Shown piece after piece: positions 43,699 through 52,129 of a stretch of DNA of 64,000 nt; within the stretch, counting starts at the first letter, position 1; each line of letters opens with the position of its first letter. The stretch comes from Mucilaginibacter frigoritolerans (GTDB taxonomy: Bacteria > Bacteroidota > Bacteroidia > Sphingobacteriales > Sphingobacteriaceae), in assembly GCF_007830615.1 (NCBI RefSeq), contig NZ_VLLI01000003.1:186001-250000 (forward strand). The letters are read 5' to 3'. The notes beneath the pieces were generated by a model. The model was not told the DNA's origin, made no database searches, and saw only the letters and a program-made list of their open reading frames with translations. The translations under genes and the position numbers were made by a program.

Positions 43699-44740
43699 AT
43701 ATACGAACCTGTGTATCGGCGTAACCGGACTCAACGCAAATGACAATCCGGGGCCCGGCGTGGCTGTGATTAGGGCGCTGAAGGAGGGATTGGGTGCCGG
43801 CGTTAAAATCATCGGGTTATCCTATGAGTCTTTGGAACCAGGTATTTATATGCATTACCTGGTTGATAAAACCTACCAGGTACCCTACCCTACAGCAGGC
43901 ACCGAAAACCTGATTGAGCGTATCCGTCATATTCACGAAAAGGAGGGGTTGGACATGATCATCCCTAACTTTGATGCAGAGTTGTATAATTTCATCAAGA
44001 TAGCGCCGCAATTAAAAAAAATGGGGATACATACTCTTTTGCCGTCAATTGACCAGCTTTTGATGAGGGATAAGGTAAACCTGGCGGCATTTGGACGGCA
44101 AAACAATTTTCATGTTCCTGGAGATTACAAATTATCAACCGAAGCAGATTTAAAAGCAGCTGCGGGTGAATTGAGTTTCCCGCTCGTAATTAAAGGAAAA
44201 TTTTACGGGGCCACTGTAGCTTATACTTTAAATGCTGCATTAAACGCGTTTCACCAATTAGGAGCAGCCTGGGGATACCCTGTTATAGCCCAGCAATACA
44301 TTAAAGGAACAGAAATTAACATAGCCGCATTAGGCGATGGCAAAGGGAACAATATCAGTATTGTGCCCATGCGCAAATTATATATTACGGATAAAGGCAA
44401 AGCCTGGGCAGGTGTTACTATTGAGGACCCGGCGCTGATAAAACTGGCAAATAGCTTTGCAAAAGCTACTCATTGGAACGGACCCTACGAAATGGAAATT
44501 ATGAGGGATGGCGAAGATCATCTCTTCATTCTCGAAATTAACCCCAGGTTTCCGGCATGGATCTACCTTGCCGCAGCTGCCGGGCAAAACCAACCCGTTT
44601 CCTTGGTAAAAATGGCTATGGGCGAAGATATTATCCCTTTTAATGAGTACGAGGCAGGTAAATTATTTATCAGGCACTCGTGGGACGATGTAGTGGACAT
44701 TTCGGAGTTTCAGCAATTTTCGGCCCTGGGAGAACTATAA
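43685..44740 (+). CDS. ATP-grasp ligase
   Basis: 351 residues. The N-terminal domain (about 1-110) resembles the pre-ATP-grasp Rossmann-like domain of carbamoyl-phosphate-synthase relatives (GVTGLNANDNPGPGVAVIRALKE). The ATP-grasp fold follows: LVIKGKFYGA (nucleotide-binding Lys), QQYIKGTEINIAALGDGKG, and metal ligands in EMEIMRDGEDHLFILEINPRFPAW. Such enzymes form an amide or peptide bond through an acyl phosphate. It overlaps the PqqD-like gene and ends 12 bases before the decarboxylase. Substrate is unknown; amino-acid ligation to a carrier or peptide is inferred from context. Confidence 0.9.
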   Translation: MTANKYTNLCIGVTGLNANDNPGPGVAVIRALKEGLGAGVKIIGLSYESLEPGIYMHYLVDKTYQVPYPTAGTENLIERIRHIHEKEGLDMIIPNFDAELYNFIKIAPQLKKMGIHTLLPSIDQLLMRDKVNLAAFGRQNNFHVPGDYKLSTEADLKAAAGELSFPLVIKGKFYGATVAYTLNAALNAFHQLGAAWGYPVIAQQYIKGTEINIAALGDGKGNNISIVPMRKLYITDKGKAWAGVTIEDPALIKLANSFAKATHWNGPYEMEIMRDGEDHLFILEINPRFPAWIYLAAAAGQNQPVSLVKMAMGEDIIPFNEYEAGKLFIRHSWDDVVDISEFQQFSALGEL

Positions 44741-44752
44741 GAAACAGGTATC

Positions 44753-46099
44753 ATGAACAAACTAAAGTACGAGCGACCATATATAAAAAAACTGACTGCC
44801 GGGGCAATGAACAAATTTGGCAGCCTTAGCGGGTCGCAGCCATTTAAGTTTATTGACAACGTACCTGTTAAAAGCCTGGTGGAAGCGTATGGTTCGCCGT
44901 TATTTGTTATTTCCGAAAAGCATATCCGCCGCAATTACCGGGCTGCATACCGGGCTTTTAGCACCCGTTATCCAAAGGTACAATTCGCCTGGAGCTATAA
45001 AACCAATTACCTGAATGCTGTTTGCAATATTTTTCACCAGGAAGGCAGCTGGGCCGAGGTGGTATCAGGTTTTGAATATCAAAAGGCACTGGGCAACGGC
45101 GTACCGGGTAATAAAATCATTTTTAATGGCCCTGGTAAATCCAAAAAAGACCTTTTACTGGCAGTTGAAAATGATTCGCTTATCCACATTGACCATCTGG
45201 AAGAACTTGGCCTTTTATTACCCTTATGCGAGGGGCTTGACTATCAACCCAAAGTAGCTATCCGCGTAAATATGGATACCGGCGTTTACCCGTTATGGGA
45301 CCGTTTTGGTTTTAATTACGAAAACGGCGAAGCTTGGCGGGCAATTTTAAAGATCGTTAATTCGGGCAAATTGAAGCTTACGGGTTTGCATTGTCATATC
45401 GGCACCTATATACAAACTACGGCCGCTTATGGGGTTGCTGCATCCAAAATGGCTGCATTGGCCATAAAATGCAATACCGAACTCAAACAGCATATTGAGT
45501 ACCTCGACCTTGGCGGTGGCTTTCCATCAACGAATACCTTAAAAGGTGCTTATTTGCCGGGGACAGATACCATGCCCACCATTGATGATTTTGCCGAAGA
45601 AATAACCGGTACGCTCATCCGCGCAGGTTTTGAAAATGATGACCTGCCCCTGCTGATACTAGAAAGCGGGAGGTTGCTAATAGACGATGCAGGTTACCTG
45701 CTGGGCACCGTGCTTGCCAACAAACGCTTAAGCGACGGCAAGTTGGCTACCATTGTTGACATTGGCGTAAACATTCTATTTACCTCCTTTTGGTACGACC
45801 ATCAGGTTAGCCCGGCAGATGATTATAGCCCAACTGTTGAAAATACCGTAATATATGGCCCGCTGTGCATGAATATTGATGTGATAAGGGAAAGCGTTAA
45901 CCTGCCCTTACTCAAATCAGGCGATCATATTGTGATACATAAGGTGGGCGCCTATAATATGACGCAGTGGATGCAGTTTATTGCCCTGCGCCCAGCCATC
46001 GTGCTGATTGATGAACAGGAACAAGTTCATTTAATAAAAGCGGCAGAAACCCTGGAACATATTGAAACGAACGAATACATACCCGAGCATTTGAAATAA
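44753..46099 (+). CDS. PLP-dependent amino-acid decarboxylase with N-terminal leader-like extension
   Basis: 448 residues, fold type III (alanine racemase-like barrel) decarboxylase of the Orn/DAP/Arg group. The PLP lysine is K83 in WSYKTN; GLHCHIGTY, DLGGGFPS and ESGRLLIDDAG follow, with the C-terminal catalytic Cys in GPLCMNIDVI and GAYNMTQ closing the site. Residues 1-25 precede the catalytic domain and contain Y6-E-R-P9-Y-I11, a YxxPxI motif like that of lasso-peptide leaders, then a GAMNKFG segment. The reading frame starts at ATG 44753 behind a purine-rich stretch. Paired with an ATP-grasp enzyme, it recalls the BtrJ/BtrK pair of butirosin synthesis (amino acid loaded on a carrier, then decarboxylated). 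Substrate unknown. Confidence 0.88.
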   Translation: MNKLKYERPYIKKLTAGAMNKFGSLSGSQPFKFIDNVPVKSLVEAYGSPLFVISEKHIRRNYRAAYRAFSTRYPKVQFAWSYKTNYLNAVCNIFHQEGSWAEVVSGFEYQKALGNGVPGNKIIFNGPGKSKKDLLLAVENDSLIHIDHLEELGLLLPLCEGLDYQPKVAIRVNMDTGVYPLWDRFGFNYENGEAWRAILKIVNSGKLKLTGLHCHIGTYIQTTAAYGVAASKMAALAIKCNTELKQHIEYLDLGGGFPSTNTLKGAYLPGTDTMPTIDDFAEEITGTLIRAGFENDDLPLLILESGRLLIDDAGYLLGTVLANKRLSDGKLATIVDIGVNILFTSFWYDHQVSPADDYSPTVENTVIYGPLCMNIDVIRESVNLPLLKSGDHIVIHKVGAYNMTQWMQFIALRPAIVLIDEQEQVHLIKAAETLEHIETNEYIPEHLK

Positions 46100-46102
46100 A
46101 GC

Positions 46103-48268
46103 GTGAAAAATAAGATCTCATCATTTATTGGGTCAATTTTAAACACCTATGCCATTTTGTTTTTTTCGCAAAACAAAGTACTGGGGGGTATTCTGCTGTT
46201 TGTATCATTCGTTAATCCCCTGGCCGGGCTAAGCGGACTCTGCTGCACTTTGTTTACATTAACAGTAATCAATATTCTTGGCTACCAACATGAAAACATA
46301 CAATCGGGTGTTTATAGTTTTAACAGTCTGCTGCTTGGATTAGCTTTTGGCACATTTTTCAACTTAACCGGCTATTATGTTTTATGGCTGGCGTTTGTCT
46401 GTTTGCTGGTAATTATGCTCACCATCATCCTTACCGACAGGCTGGGCAAACTTGGCTTGCCTATATTATCCATCCCTTTTATATTGTGTTATTGGCTGGT
46501 GCTTTTTGGCGAAGGTGTTTACTACCATGGCGGCCTTCAGCAAAAAAATACTTTCCTGCTTATTCATAATGCAACTGGTACAGGTTGCCTTGTTAACATC
46601 TACCAGTATTTTTCTGTTGGTCTGCCATGTTACCTTGGCTTGTTTTTCCGGGCGTTAAGTGCGGTGCTTTTTCAGAATAATATACTAACAGGCATACTCA
46701 TTAGCATTGGGGTATTCATCCATTCGCGCATTATGTTTAGCCTGCTGGTTATTGGGTTTATTAGCGCCCTATTGTTTAATACCATCACCCATAACTATCC
46801 CGATGGTATCAGCTACTACAATTTAGGCGCTAATTTTATGCTTTCAACAGCTACTATCGGCAGCTTTTTCCTAATACCGTCCGTCCGCTCTTACCTGTTG
46901 GCCATTTTGTCTGTGCCGGTAATGTTTATCATTACCAATGCGCTTACAGGAATTATGGCGACATACAATTTACCGGTATTCGCCCTCCCATTTTGCGTTA
47001 TTAATATCACTCTGCTCTATTTTTTATTGTTGCGAAGGAAGCCCGGAAAACTGCAGCTCATTGGCTTACAGCATTATTCGCCCGAAAGGAATTTGTACCA
47101 GTTCCTTAATCAAAAGGATCGGCTGGATGATTTGAAATACTTCAGGTTTAGCCTACCGTTTATGGGCAGTTGGACAGTTTCACAGGGCTATAACGGCGAT
47201 ATTACCCATAAAGGAGAATGGGGTAAGGCCCTCGACTTTGTAATTGAAGATGATGACAAAAAAACCTACAGTCACCAAGGCAATCTGCCTGAACATTTTT
47301 ATTGCTTCAATAAACCTGTGCTGGCCTGCGGCGATGGCATTATAGCCAATGTTGTTGACCATGTGGAAGACAATGCCATTGGCGAGGCAAACAAAAAGGA
47401 GAACTGGGGCAATACAGTGGTTATTAAACACCTGAATGGTTTATATTCAAAAGTTTCGCACCTAAAAAAAGGCTCCATAAAAGTTAAGGTGGGCGATATA
47501 GTAAAAACCGGCGACCTGCTTGGCCGTTGCGGCAGTTCGGGCCGTTCGCCCGAGCCACACCTGCATTTCCAGATACAGGCTACTGCTTATATCGATGCCA
47601 AAACACTGGCCTACCCCTTTGCTTTTTACATGACCGGCAACGGCAAAAAAGCATCGATCAACAGCTACAAAATCCCCGAAGGGGGACAGGTATTAACACC
47701 ACCAGCCATCCATAAAACCATTCGCAAAGCTTTTGATTTCCAACCCGGATACACAGCAGTATTAATGTCTGAAGATTGTAAAATGGAGTCTATTGAGGTT
47801 TTCACAGATGAATCCGGCCAATCTTATCTCTATAGTAAAGAAACCAGCGCAGCGGCTTACTTTATAAACAATGGCACCCAATTTTATTTCACCAGCTTTT
47901 ATGGCGATACCAACTCACTGCTTTACTATTTTCATTTAGCGGCCTATAAGGTTATTTTTGTGAATGATGACAGCATTTTAGCCAGCGATGCATACCCGAT
48001 TCATTTGCACCACAATAAAATTCAGTTGTGGTTACAGGATATTATAGCTCCCTTTTACAGGTTCATCAGCTTAAGCTATCAAAGCAGCAACTTGTCCAAA
48101 AAAGCAGGAATAGCTATCAGCGTTAAACAGTTCAAAAATATTTTTGGCACCACAAGGCAGGAAATGGACGCTTCTATTGATATTTCAGAAGCCGGCATAC
48201 AGGAGTTTAGCATCCACATTAACAAAGTTGACATTAAAGCGAAATGGGTAAGGGGAAATATTTACTGA
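46103..48268 (+). CDS. Urea transporter-like membrane domain fused to M23 peptidase domain
   Basis: 721 residues from a GTG start 3 bases after the decarboxylase stop. Residues about 1-315 hold eight to ten transmembrane helices of urea-transporter type (FFSQNKVLGGILLFVSFVNP and YNLGANFMLSTATIGSFF). After a linker, about 345-530 is an M23 (LytM-like) metallopeptidase: H369 and D378 in HKGEWGKALDF and H486-L-H488 in PEPHLHFQI, so the zinc site looks complete. A C-terminal region (about 530-720) of unknown fold follows. The arrangement predicts a periplasmic peptidase anchored to a channel for a small polar solute. It overlaps the next gene by 25 bases. Confidence 0.9.
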   Translation: MKNKISSFIGSILNTYAILFFSQNKVLGGILLFVSFVNPLAGLSGLCCTLFTLTVINILGYQHENIQSGVYSFNSLLLGLAFGTFFNLTGYYVLWLAFVCLLVIMLTIILTDRLGKLGLPILSIPFILCYWLVLFGEGVYYHGGLQQKNTFLLIHNATGTGCLVNIYQYFSVGLPCYLGLFFRALSAVLFQNNILTGILISIGVFIHSRIMFSLLVIGFISALLFNTITHNYPDGISYYNLGANFMLSTATIGSFFLIPSVRSYLLAILSVPVMFIITNALTGIMATYNLPVFALPFCVINITLLYFLLLRRKPGKLQLIGLQHYSPERNLYQFLNQKDRLDDLKYFRFSLPFMGSWTVSQGYNGDITHKGEWGKALDFVIEDDDKKTYSHQGNLPEHFYCFNKPVLACGDGIIANVVDHVEDNAIGEANKKENWGNTVVIKHLNGLYSKVSHLKKGSIKVKVGDIVKTGDLLGRCGSSGRSPEPHLHFQIQATAYIDAKTLAYPFAFYMTGNGKKASINSYKIPEGGQVLTPPAIHKTIRKAFDFQPGYTAVLMSEDCKMESIEVFTDESGQSYLYSKETSAAAYFINNGTQFYFTSFYGDTNSLLYYFHLAAYKVIFVNDDSILASDAYPIHLHHNKIQLWLQDIIAPFYRFISLSYQSSNLSKKAGIAISVKQFKNIFGTTRQEMDASIDISEAGIQEFSIHINKVDIKAKWVRGNIY

Positions 48269-49428
48269 TATTAATTTTTACTGTTATGATGCATAAAGCA
48301 TGGTGCCAGGAAAGCAATATCCAGGCAGCTGACAGCATTTCGACTGATTTATACAATAAAGGCAACTGGAAACAATTGATCAGCTACGGCAATAAGGCCC
48401 GTGCCGATGGTGTTTATTTTCCTGGATTGCAGTTAAAGGTTGCTTTTGCCTTTTTTATCACAGAAAATTATAAGCATGCTTTAAACGAATACCAGCGAGT
48501 GTTAAGCAAAGACCCTTATAACGAAACGGCACGTTACTACGCTTATTTCTGCTGTAAATTTTTGAATGATGATCTGCAGGCGGCCTATCATGCATCGTTT
48601 ATGGATAAGGAAGCCTTAAACAAAGAGAGCCTTAAACCCTATGGATTAATAGCTGTCGGCGCAGAATCGGGTGTAAAGCAGAATAATGACGTTAACAGGG
48701 ACAATGGATTTTACGAGCGCATTACAGCAAGTAACCGTTTGAGCTGGCGCTTCCAGCTTGATCAGTCGCTGGCTTATTTTAACCAAAATATTTTTAAGCT
48801 GGCAGATGATGCCGATAATGATGATGCCTCCACCCGTTCAGTCGATAAGCAAAAGGAGTATTATGCTAAATTGAGTTATTACGTAACTCCAAAACTATCT
48901 GTTATTGGTTCATTTCATTATTTAAATACTCAATTTAATAACACAATATATAACAGCAATTTGGGTTTAATAGGATTAAAATATGCCGCAACTTATACTG
49001 ATATACAGGGTAATATTAACTTTGGCAGGCTTCAAAACAAGCCGATTGAACAATACAACACTAAGGTAACTTATTACCCGTTTGGAAATTTTAATTTATA
49101 TACAACAAGCCGGGCATCAGTTAAACATTTAGACGGGGCCAATAATTTTATTTTCAGCCAGGCTGCTGGTTTTAAATTGATGAAAAATACGTGGCTGGAG
49201 TCAACCGTAACCTTGGGTAATGAAGATGATTATTTTGATGCCGATGGGCTCTATATTTATAACGCGATTGATAAAACAACATTTAGATGTGGCGAAACTG
49301 TCTTTTACCTGTTAAATTCGCATGCCCAGTTGCAATTAAGTTATGCTTATGAAAAAAAGACAGATACTTACCAATCATTAAAATATGATCAAAATGCTGT
49401 TACTTTAGGTTTTTTATGGAAATTTTAA
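48244..49428 (+). CDS. TPR plus outer-membrane beta-barrel protein (YaiO-like)
   Basis: 394 residues. Signal peptide (1-21, AWCQ), TPR-like helices (about 25-120, HALNEYQRVLSKDPYNETARYYA), then amphipathic beta strands to a terminal Phe (GFLWKF), as in YaiO-family outer-membrane barrels. It starts inside the 3' end of the urea transporter/M23 gene and overlaps the next gene by 13 bases, so it is tightly coupled to the cluster. A role as outer-membrane exit or anchoring site is inferred. Confidence 0.82.
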   Translation: MGKGKYLLILIFTVMMHKAWCQESNIQAADSISTDLYNKGNWKQLISYGNKARADGVYFPGLQLKVAFAFFITENYKHALNEYQRVLSKDPYNETARYYAYFCCKFLNDDLQAAYHASFMDKEALNKESLKPYGLIAVGAESGVKQNNDVNRDNGFYERITASNRLSWRFQLDQSLAYFNQNIFKLADDADNDDASTRSVDKQKEYYAKLSYYVTPKLSVIGSFHYLNTQFNNTIYNSNLGLIGLKYAATYTDIQGNINFGRLQNKPIEQYNTKVTYYPFGNFNLYTTSRASVKHLDGANNFIFSQAAGFKLMKNTWLESTVTLGNEDDYFDADGLYIYNAIDKTTFRCGETVFYLLNSHAQLQLSYAYEKKTDTYQSLKYDQNAVTLGFLWKF

Positions 49429-50036
49429 AAAGAAGCTTATTACTCTTCATTTTATGCTTACTGGCTGCAGCAACGCAGGCCCAGACAAATGCCATTTTGC
49501 AAAAAGCCTTTCGCAACAGCTATACCGACGAATTAAATAAAAATTATTCGGCAGCCATCAATGATATATCCCCCTATTATACCGAAAGCAGTTACGAAAT
49601 AAACATAAGACTGGGCTGGCTCCACTATTTGAACCAAAACTACAACGCTTCGCAAAATTATTACCAGAAAGCTGTAAATCTTAAACCAGGCGCCATCGAA
49701 GCCAAATTTGGCTATGTAAAACCATTATCGTTTTTGCAAAGCTGGGATAAAGTACTCGACCAATATTTGGCAATCCTGAAAATCGACCCAAAAAACACTC
49801 AGGCAAGCTATTGGGCTGGGGTTATTTATTATAACCACAAACAATATGAAACATCGACCAGGCTTTTTAAAGTGGTGGCCGATTTGTACCCTTATGATTA
49901 TGACGGCAACCACATGCTGGCATGGTCACTTTTTATGGCTGGCAAAAAAGCTGAAGCCAAAGATTATTTCGAAAAAGCCCTTTTGATTAAACCTGGCGAC
50001 GAATCAAGTACCGACGGTTTAAATCGGTGTAAATAG
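49416..50036 (+). CDS. Exported TPR-repeat protein
   Basis: 206 residues with a signal peptide (1-22, ATQAQ) and about four tetratricopeptide repeats covering the rest (WLHYLNQNYNASQNYYQKAVNLKPG, ILKIDPKNTQASYWAGVIYYNHKQYE, LLIKPGDESSTDGLNRCK). Such proteins serve as periplasmic scaffolds. It is the last gene of the coupled cluster and probably binds the barrel or M23 components. Confidence 0.85.
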   Translation: MEILKRSLLLFILCLLAAATQAQTNAILQKAFRNSYTDELNKNYSAAINDISPYYTESSYEINIRLGWLHYLNQNYNASQNYYQKAVNLKPGAIEAKFGYVKPLSFLQSWDKVLDQYLAILKIDPKNTQASYWAGVIYYNHKQYETSTRLFKVVADLYPYDYDGNHMLAWSLFMAGKKAEAKDYFEKALLIKPGDESSTDGLNRCK

Positions 50037-50191
50037 CTTCTATTCCTATTTTCCGGATAAAGATCATTTAATCGACAAAAAAACCACCTTCATCGACACA
50101 TCGTTCCCATCCCAAAATTTCCGTCTTATTTTTAATTGTGATAAAGCAGGAAGCTTTATTTCCAAAACAATTATGAATTAAAATTTACAAA

Positions 50192-51121
50192 ATGAAAACA
50201 AAAATTATTTACCCCTGCCTGGTGATGCTAAGCACCCTGTTTATCCTTTCTTCGTGCAAAAAGGATGTAACTTCAAATTCAAGTTCAAAAACTACTACTA
50301 CTTCAACTACAACTTCTTCCTCATTAACGGGAAGCATTGCCCTTACTACGTTGGCAAGCACTAAAACCAGCACAACCGATACCATTTACCTGGTAAATTG
50401 TTTCCCGTCACATGGCACCAAAGATTCTGTTGCTTTTAGCGCATTACCCTCTGCTATAGGCACTTATTTAACCGCAAACTATTCGGGCTATACTTTTGAA
50501 AAAGCCTTTAAAACAACCGACAGTCTTAAGGTAGCTAATGGCTTTGTGGTGATCATTAAATATAATGGCAACCTCATCGGCTTAAAATTCAGCACATCCG
50601 GAACATTTGAGAAAGTATTGGAGCAAAAGGATGGCGCTAATATGGGTAATGGCGGTCTGGGATGGCATGAAGGCGGCCCATTCTGCGACAGGGATGGCAA
50701 GCACCGTGACACCATTGCATTATCAGCTTTACCAACAGCGGTATCAACCTATTTTACAACCACCTACCCCACAGATACCCTGCTGCATGCTTTTGTTACA
50801 CCTGATACCACTTATGTACTCATCAGCAAAGACACTGTACTTTACGCTACTAACATAACTGCCACCGGGACACTCATCAGCAGGATAAAAGTGGCGTCGC
50901 ATGGCGGCAGATTCACATCGGTAGCACAGACAAGCTTATTAGCCAGCATTACTACTTACTTAACCACCACTTACCCTGGTTATGTTTTCCAAAATGCTTT
51001 CTCCGAAAGTGTTAATGGTTCAATCGTTGGATACCATGTATTCATTACCTCCAACAGCACCAACTACGTCGTCAATTTCGACTCCAGCGGCACTTTTGTA
51101 AGTGCGAAAGTGGTACACTAA
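50192..51121 (+). CDS. Lipoprotein with three PepSY-like repeats
   Basis: 309-residue predicted lipoprotein (lipobox LSSC, Cys22) with a long Ser/Thr linker (about 27-55). Three related segments of roughly 70 residues each begin with a helix of the ALPSAIGTYLTANYSGYTF type (about 82, 172, 243) followed by strands, which is the PepSY-like/BLIP-like pattern of Bacteroidota periplasmic proteins. Such domains bind ligands or inhibit proteases. It is 155 bases beyond the cluster, and membership is uncertain. A strong terminator follows. Confidence 0.82.
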   Translation: MKTKIIYPCLVMLSTLFILSSCKKDVTSNSSSKTTTTSTTTSSSLTGSIALTTLASTKTSTTDTIYLVNCFPSHGTKDSVAFSALPSAIGTYLTANYSGYTFEKAFKTTDSLKVANGFVVIIKYNGNLIGLKFSTSGTFEKVLEQKDGANMGNGGLGWHEGGPFCDRDGKHRDTIALSALPTAVSTYFTTTYPTDTLLHAFVTPDTTYVLISKDTVLYATNITATGTLISRIKVASHGGRFTSVAQTSLLASITTYLTTTYPGYVFQNAFSESVNGSIVGYHVFITSNSTNYVVNFDSSGTFVSAKVVH

Positions 51122-51151
51122 TACTAATTTCTATCATATATAATACCCCCT

Positions 51152-51190
51152 ACCCGGCGCTATTTCTAATAGTGCTGGGTTTTTTATTTT
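51152..51190. terminator. Bidirectional terminator
   Basis: Stem ACCCGGCGCTATT / AATAGTGCTGGGT (one G-T pair) with a 3-base loop, then a T-run, 30 bases after the PepSY-like gene. The remaining bases to 51433 (a gap of 312 in all) show no gene. Confidence 0.8.
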
Positions 51191-51433
51191 TGTCATCTTT
51201 TATTCTTATTTGTCTGTTTACACCGAAAAAGGAGGAAGATTAACAGAATATCTGTTTAAGAGGAGGTGAACAACTCATCTTGTTTTTGATGCAATTTAAA
51301 CCGAAACCCGATATTTCTGAAAAATGCACCCTAACATCACTTAAAGCCCAATTTAACTGTTCGATTCTTCTATAACCAATTGTCAGAGGCTATTCTTCTG
51401 CATTTTAAAACAAAGAATGTAAAGCAGCGGGCA

Positions 51434-52129
51434 TTATTTTAATCCTAACCTGCTGCGCAAGGAATCCCGGTAGGTGCTGCCGATGGGAATTTTTTCACCG
51501 TTAATGACGAGCTGATGCACTTCAATCATGGCAATATGTTTGATGGCCACCACGTACGATTTGTGCACCCGTATGAATTCTGCTGCCGGCACCATGTCGA
51601 AAATATCACCCATGTTTTCGCGGATGAGTATTTGTTTGTCTTTTAAATGCACGGTAATGTAGTTGCCATCCTTCTCCAAATAAAGTATATCGCTGATCTT
51701 TACCTGGTAGGTATGCGGGCCGCTTTTGATAAATACTGTTCCGGCCTCATCCTCCTTAATTGCTGGTTTATTTTGCAATACAAGCACGTTCGACGCTTTA
51801 TTGACTGCCGCCAGAAACCGTTCGAAAGTAATGGGCTTCAGCAGATAGTCTATTGCGTTGAGGCTATAGCTTTCAACAGCGTAATTGCTGTAAGCCGTGG
51901 TAAAAATAACCATCGGCTTTGCCGCGAGCGTTTGTATCAGCTGCATACCGTTGATGTCGGGCATATTGATGTCGAGGAAAATGAGATCAATCTTTTCACG
52001 GTTTAGAAACTCGATGGCTTTCACTGGTTCGCGGAATGTTGCTTTCAGGTCAACCAGGTCACTCTTCTGGCAATACCTTTCAATCACTTCCAGTGCTTTG
52101 GGCTCGTCGTCAATAGCTATGCAATTCAT
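51434..52129 (-). CDS. LytTR family response regulator
   Basis: 231 residues: receiver with D53 in LIFLDINMPDING, then a LytTR domain (about 135-230; KISDILYLEKDGNYITVHLKDKQILI, FIRVHKSYVVAIKHI). It overlaps the upstream kinase gene by 4 bases (ATGA), its obvious partner. Paralogous to the LytTR gene at 42204. Likely target: the divergent GLPGLI/barrel genes. Confidence 0.93.
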   Translation of the reverse strand: MNCIAIDDEPKALEVIERYCQKSDLVDLKATFREPVKAIEFLNREKIDLIFLDINMPDINGMQLIQTLAAKPMVIFTTAYSNYAVESYSLNAIDYLLKPITFERFLAAVNKASNVLVLQNKPAIKEDEAGTVFIKSGPHTYQVKISDILYLEKDGNYITVHLKDKQILIRENMGDIFDMVPAAEFIRVHKSYVVAIKHIAMIEVHQLVINGEKIPIGSTYRDSLRSRLGLK

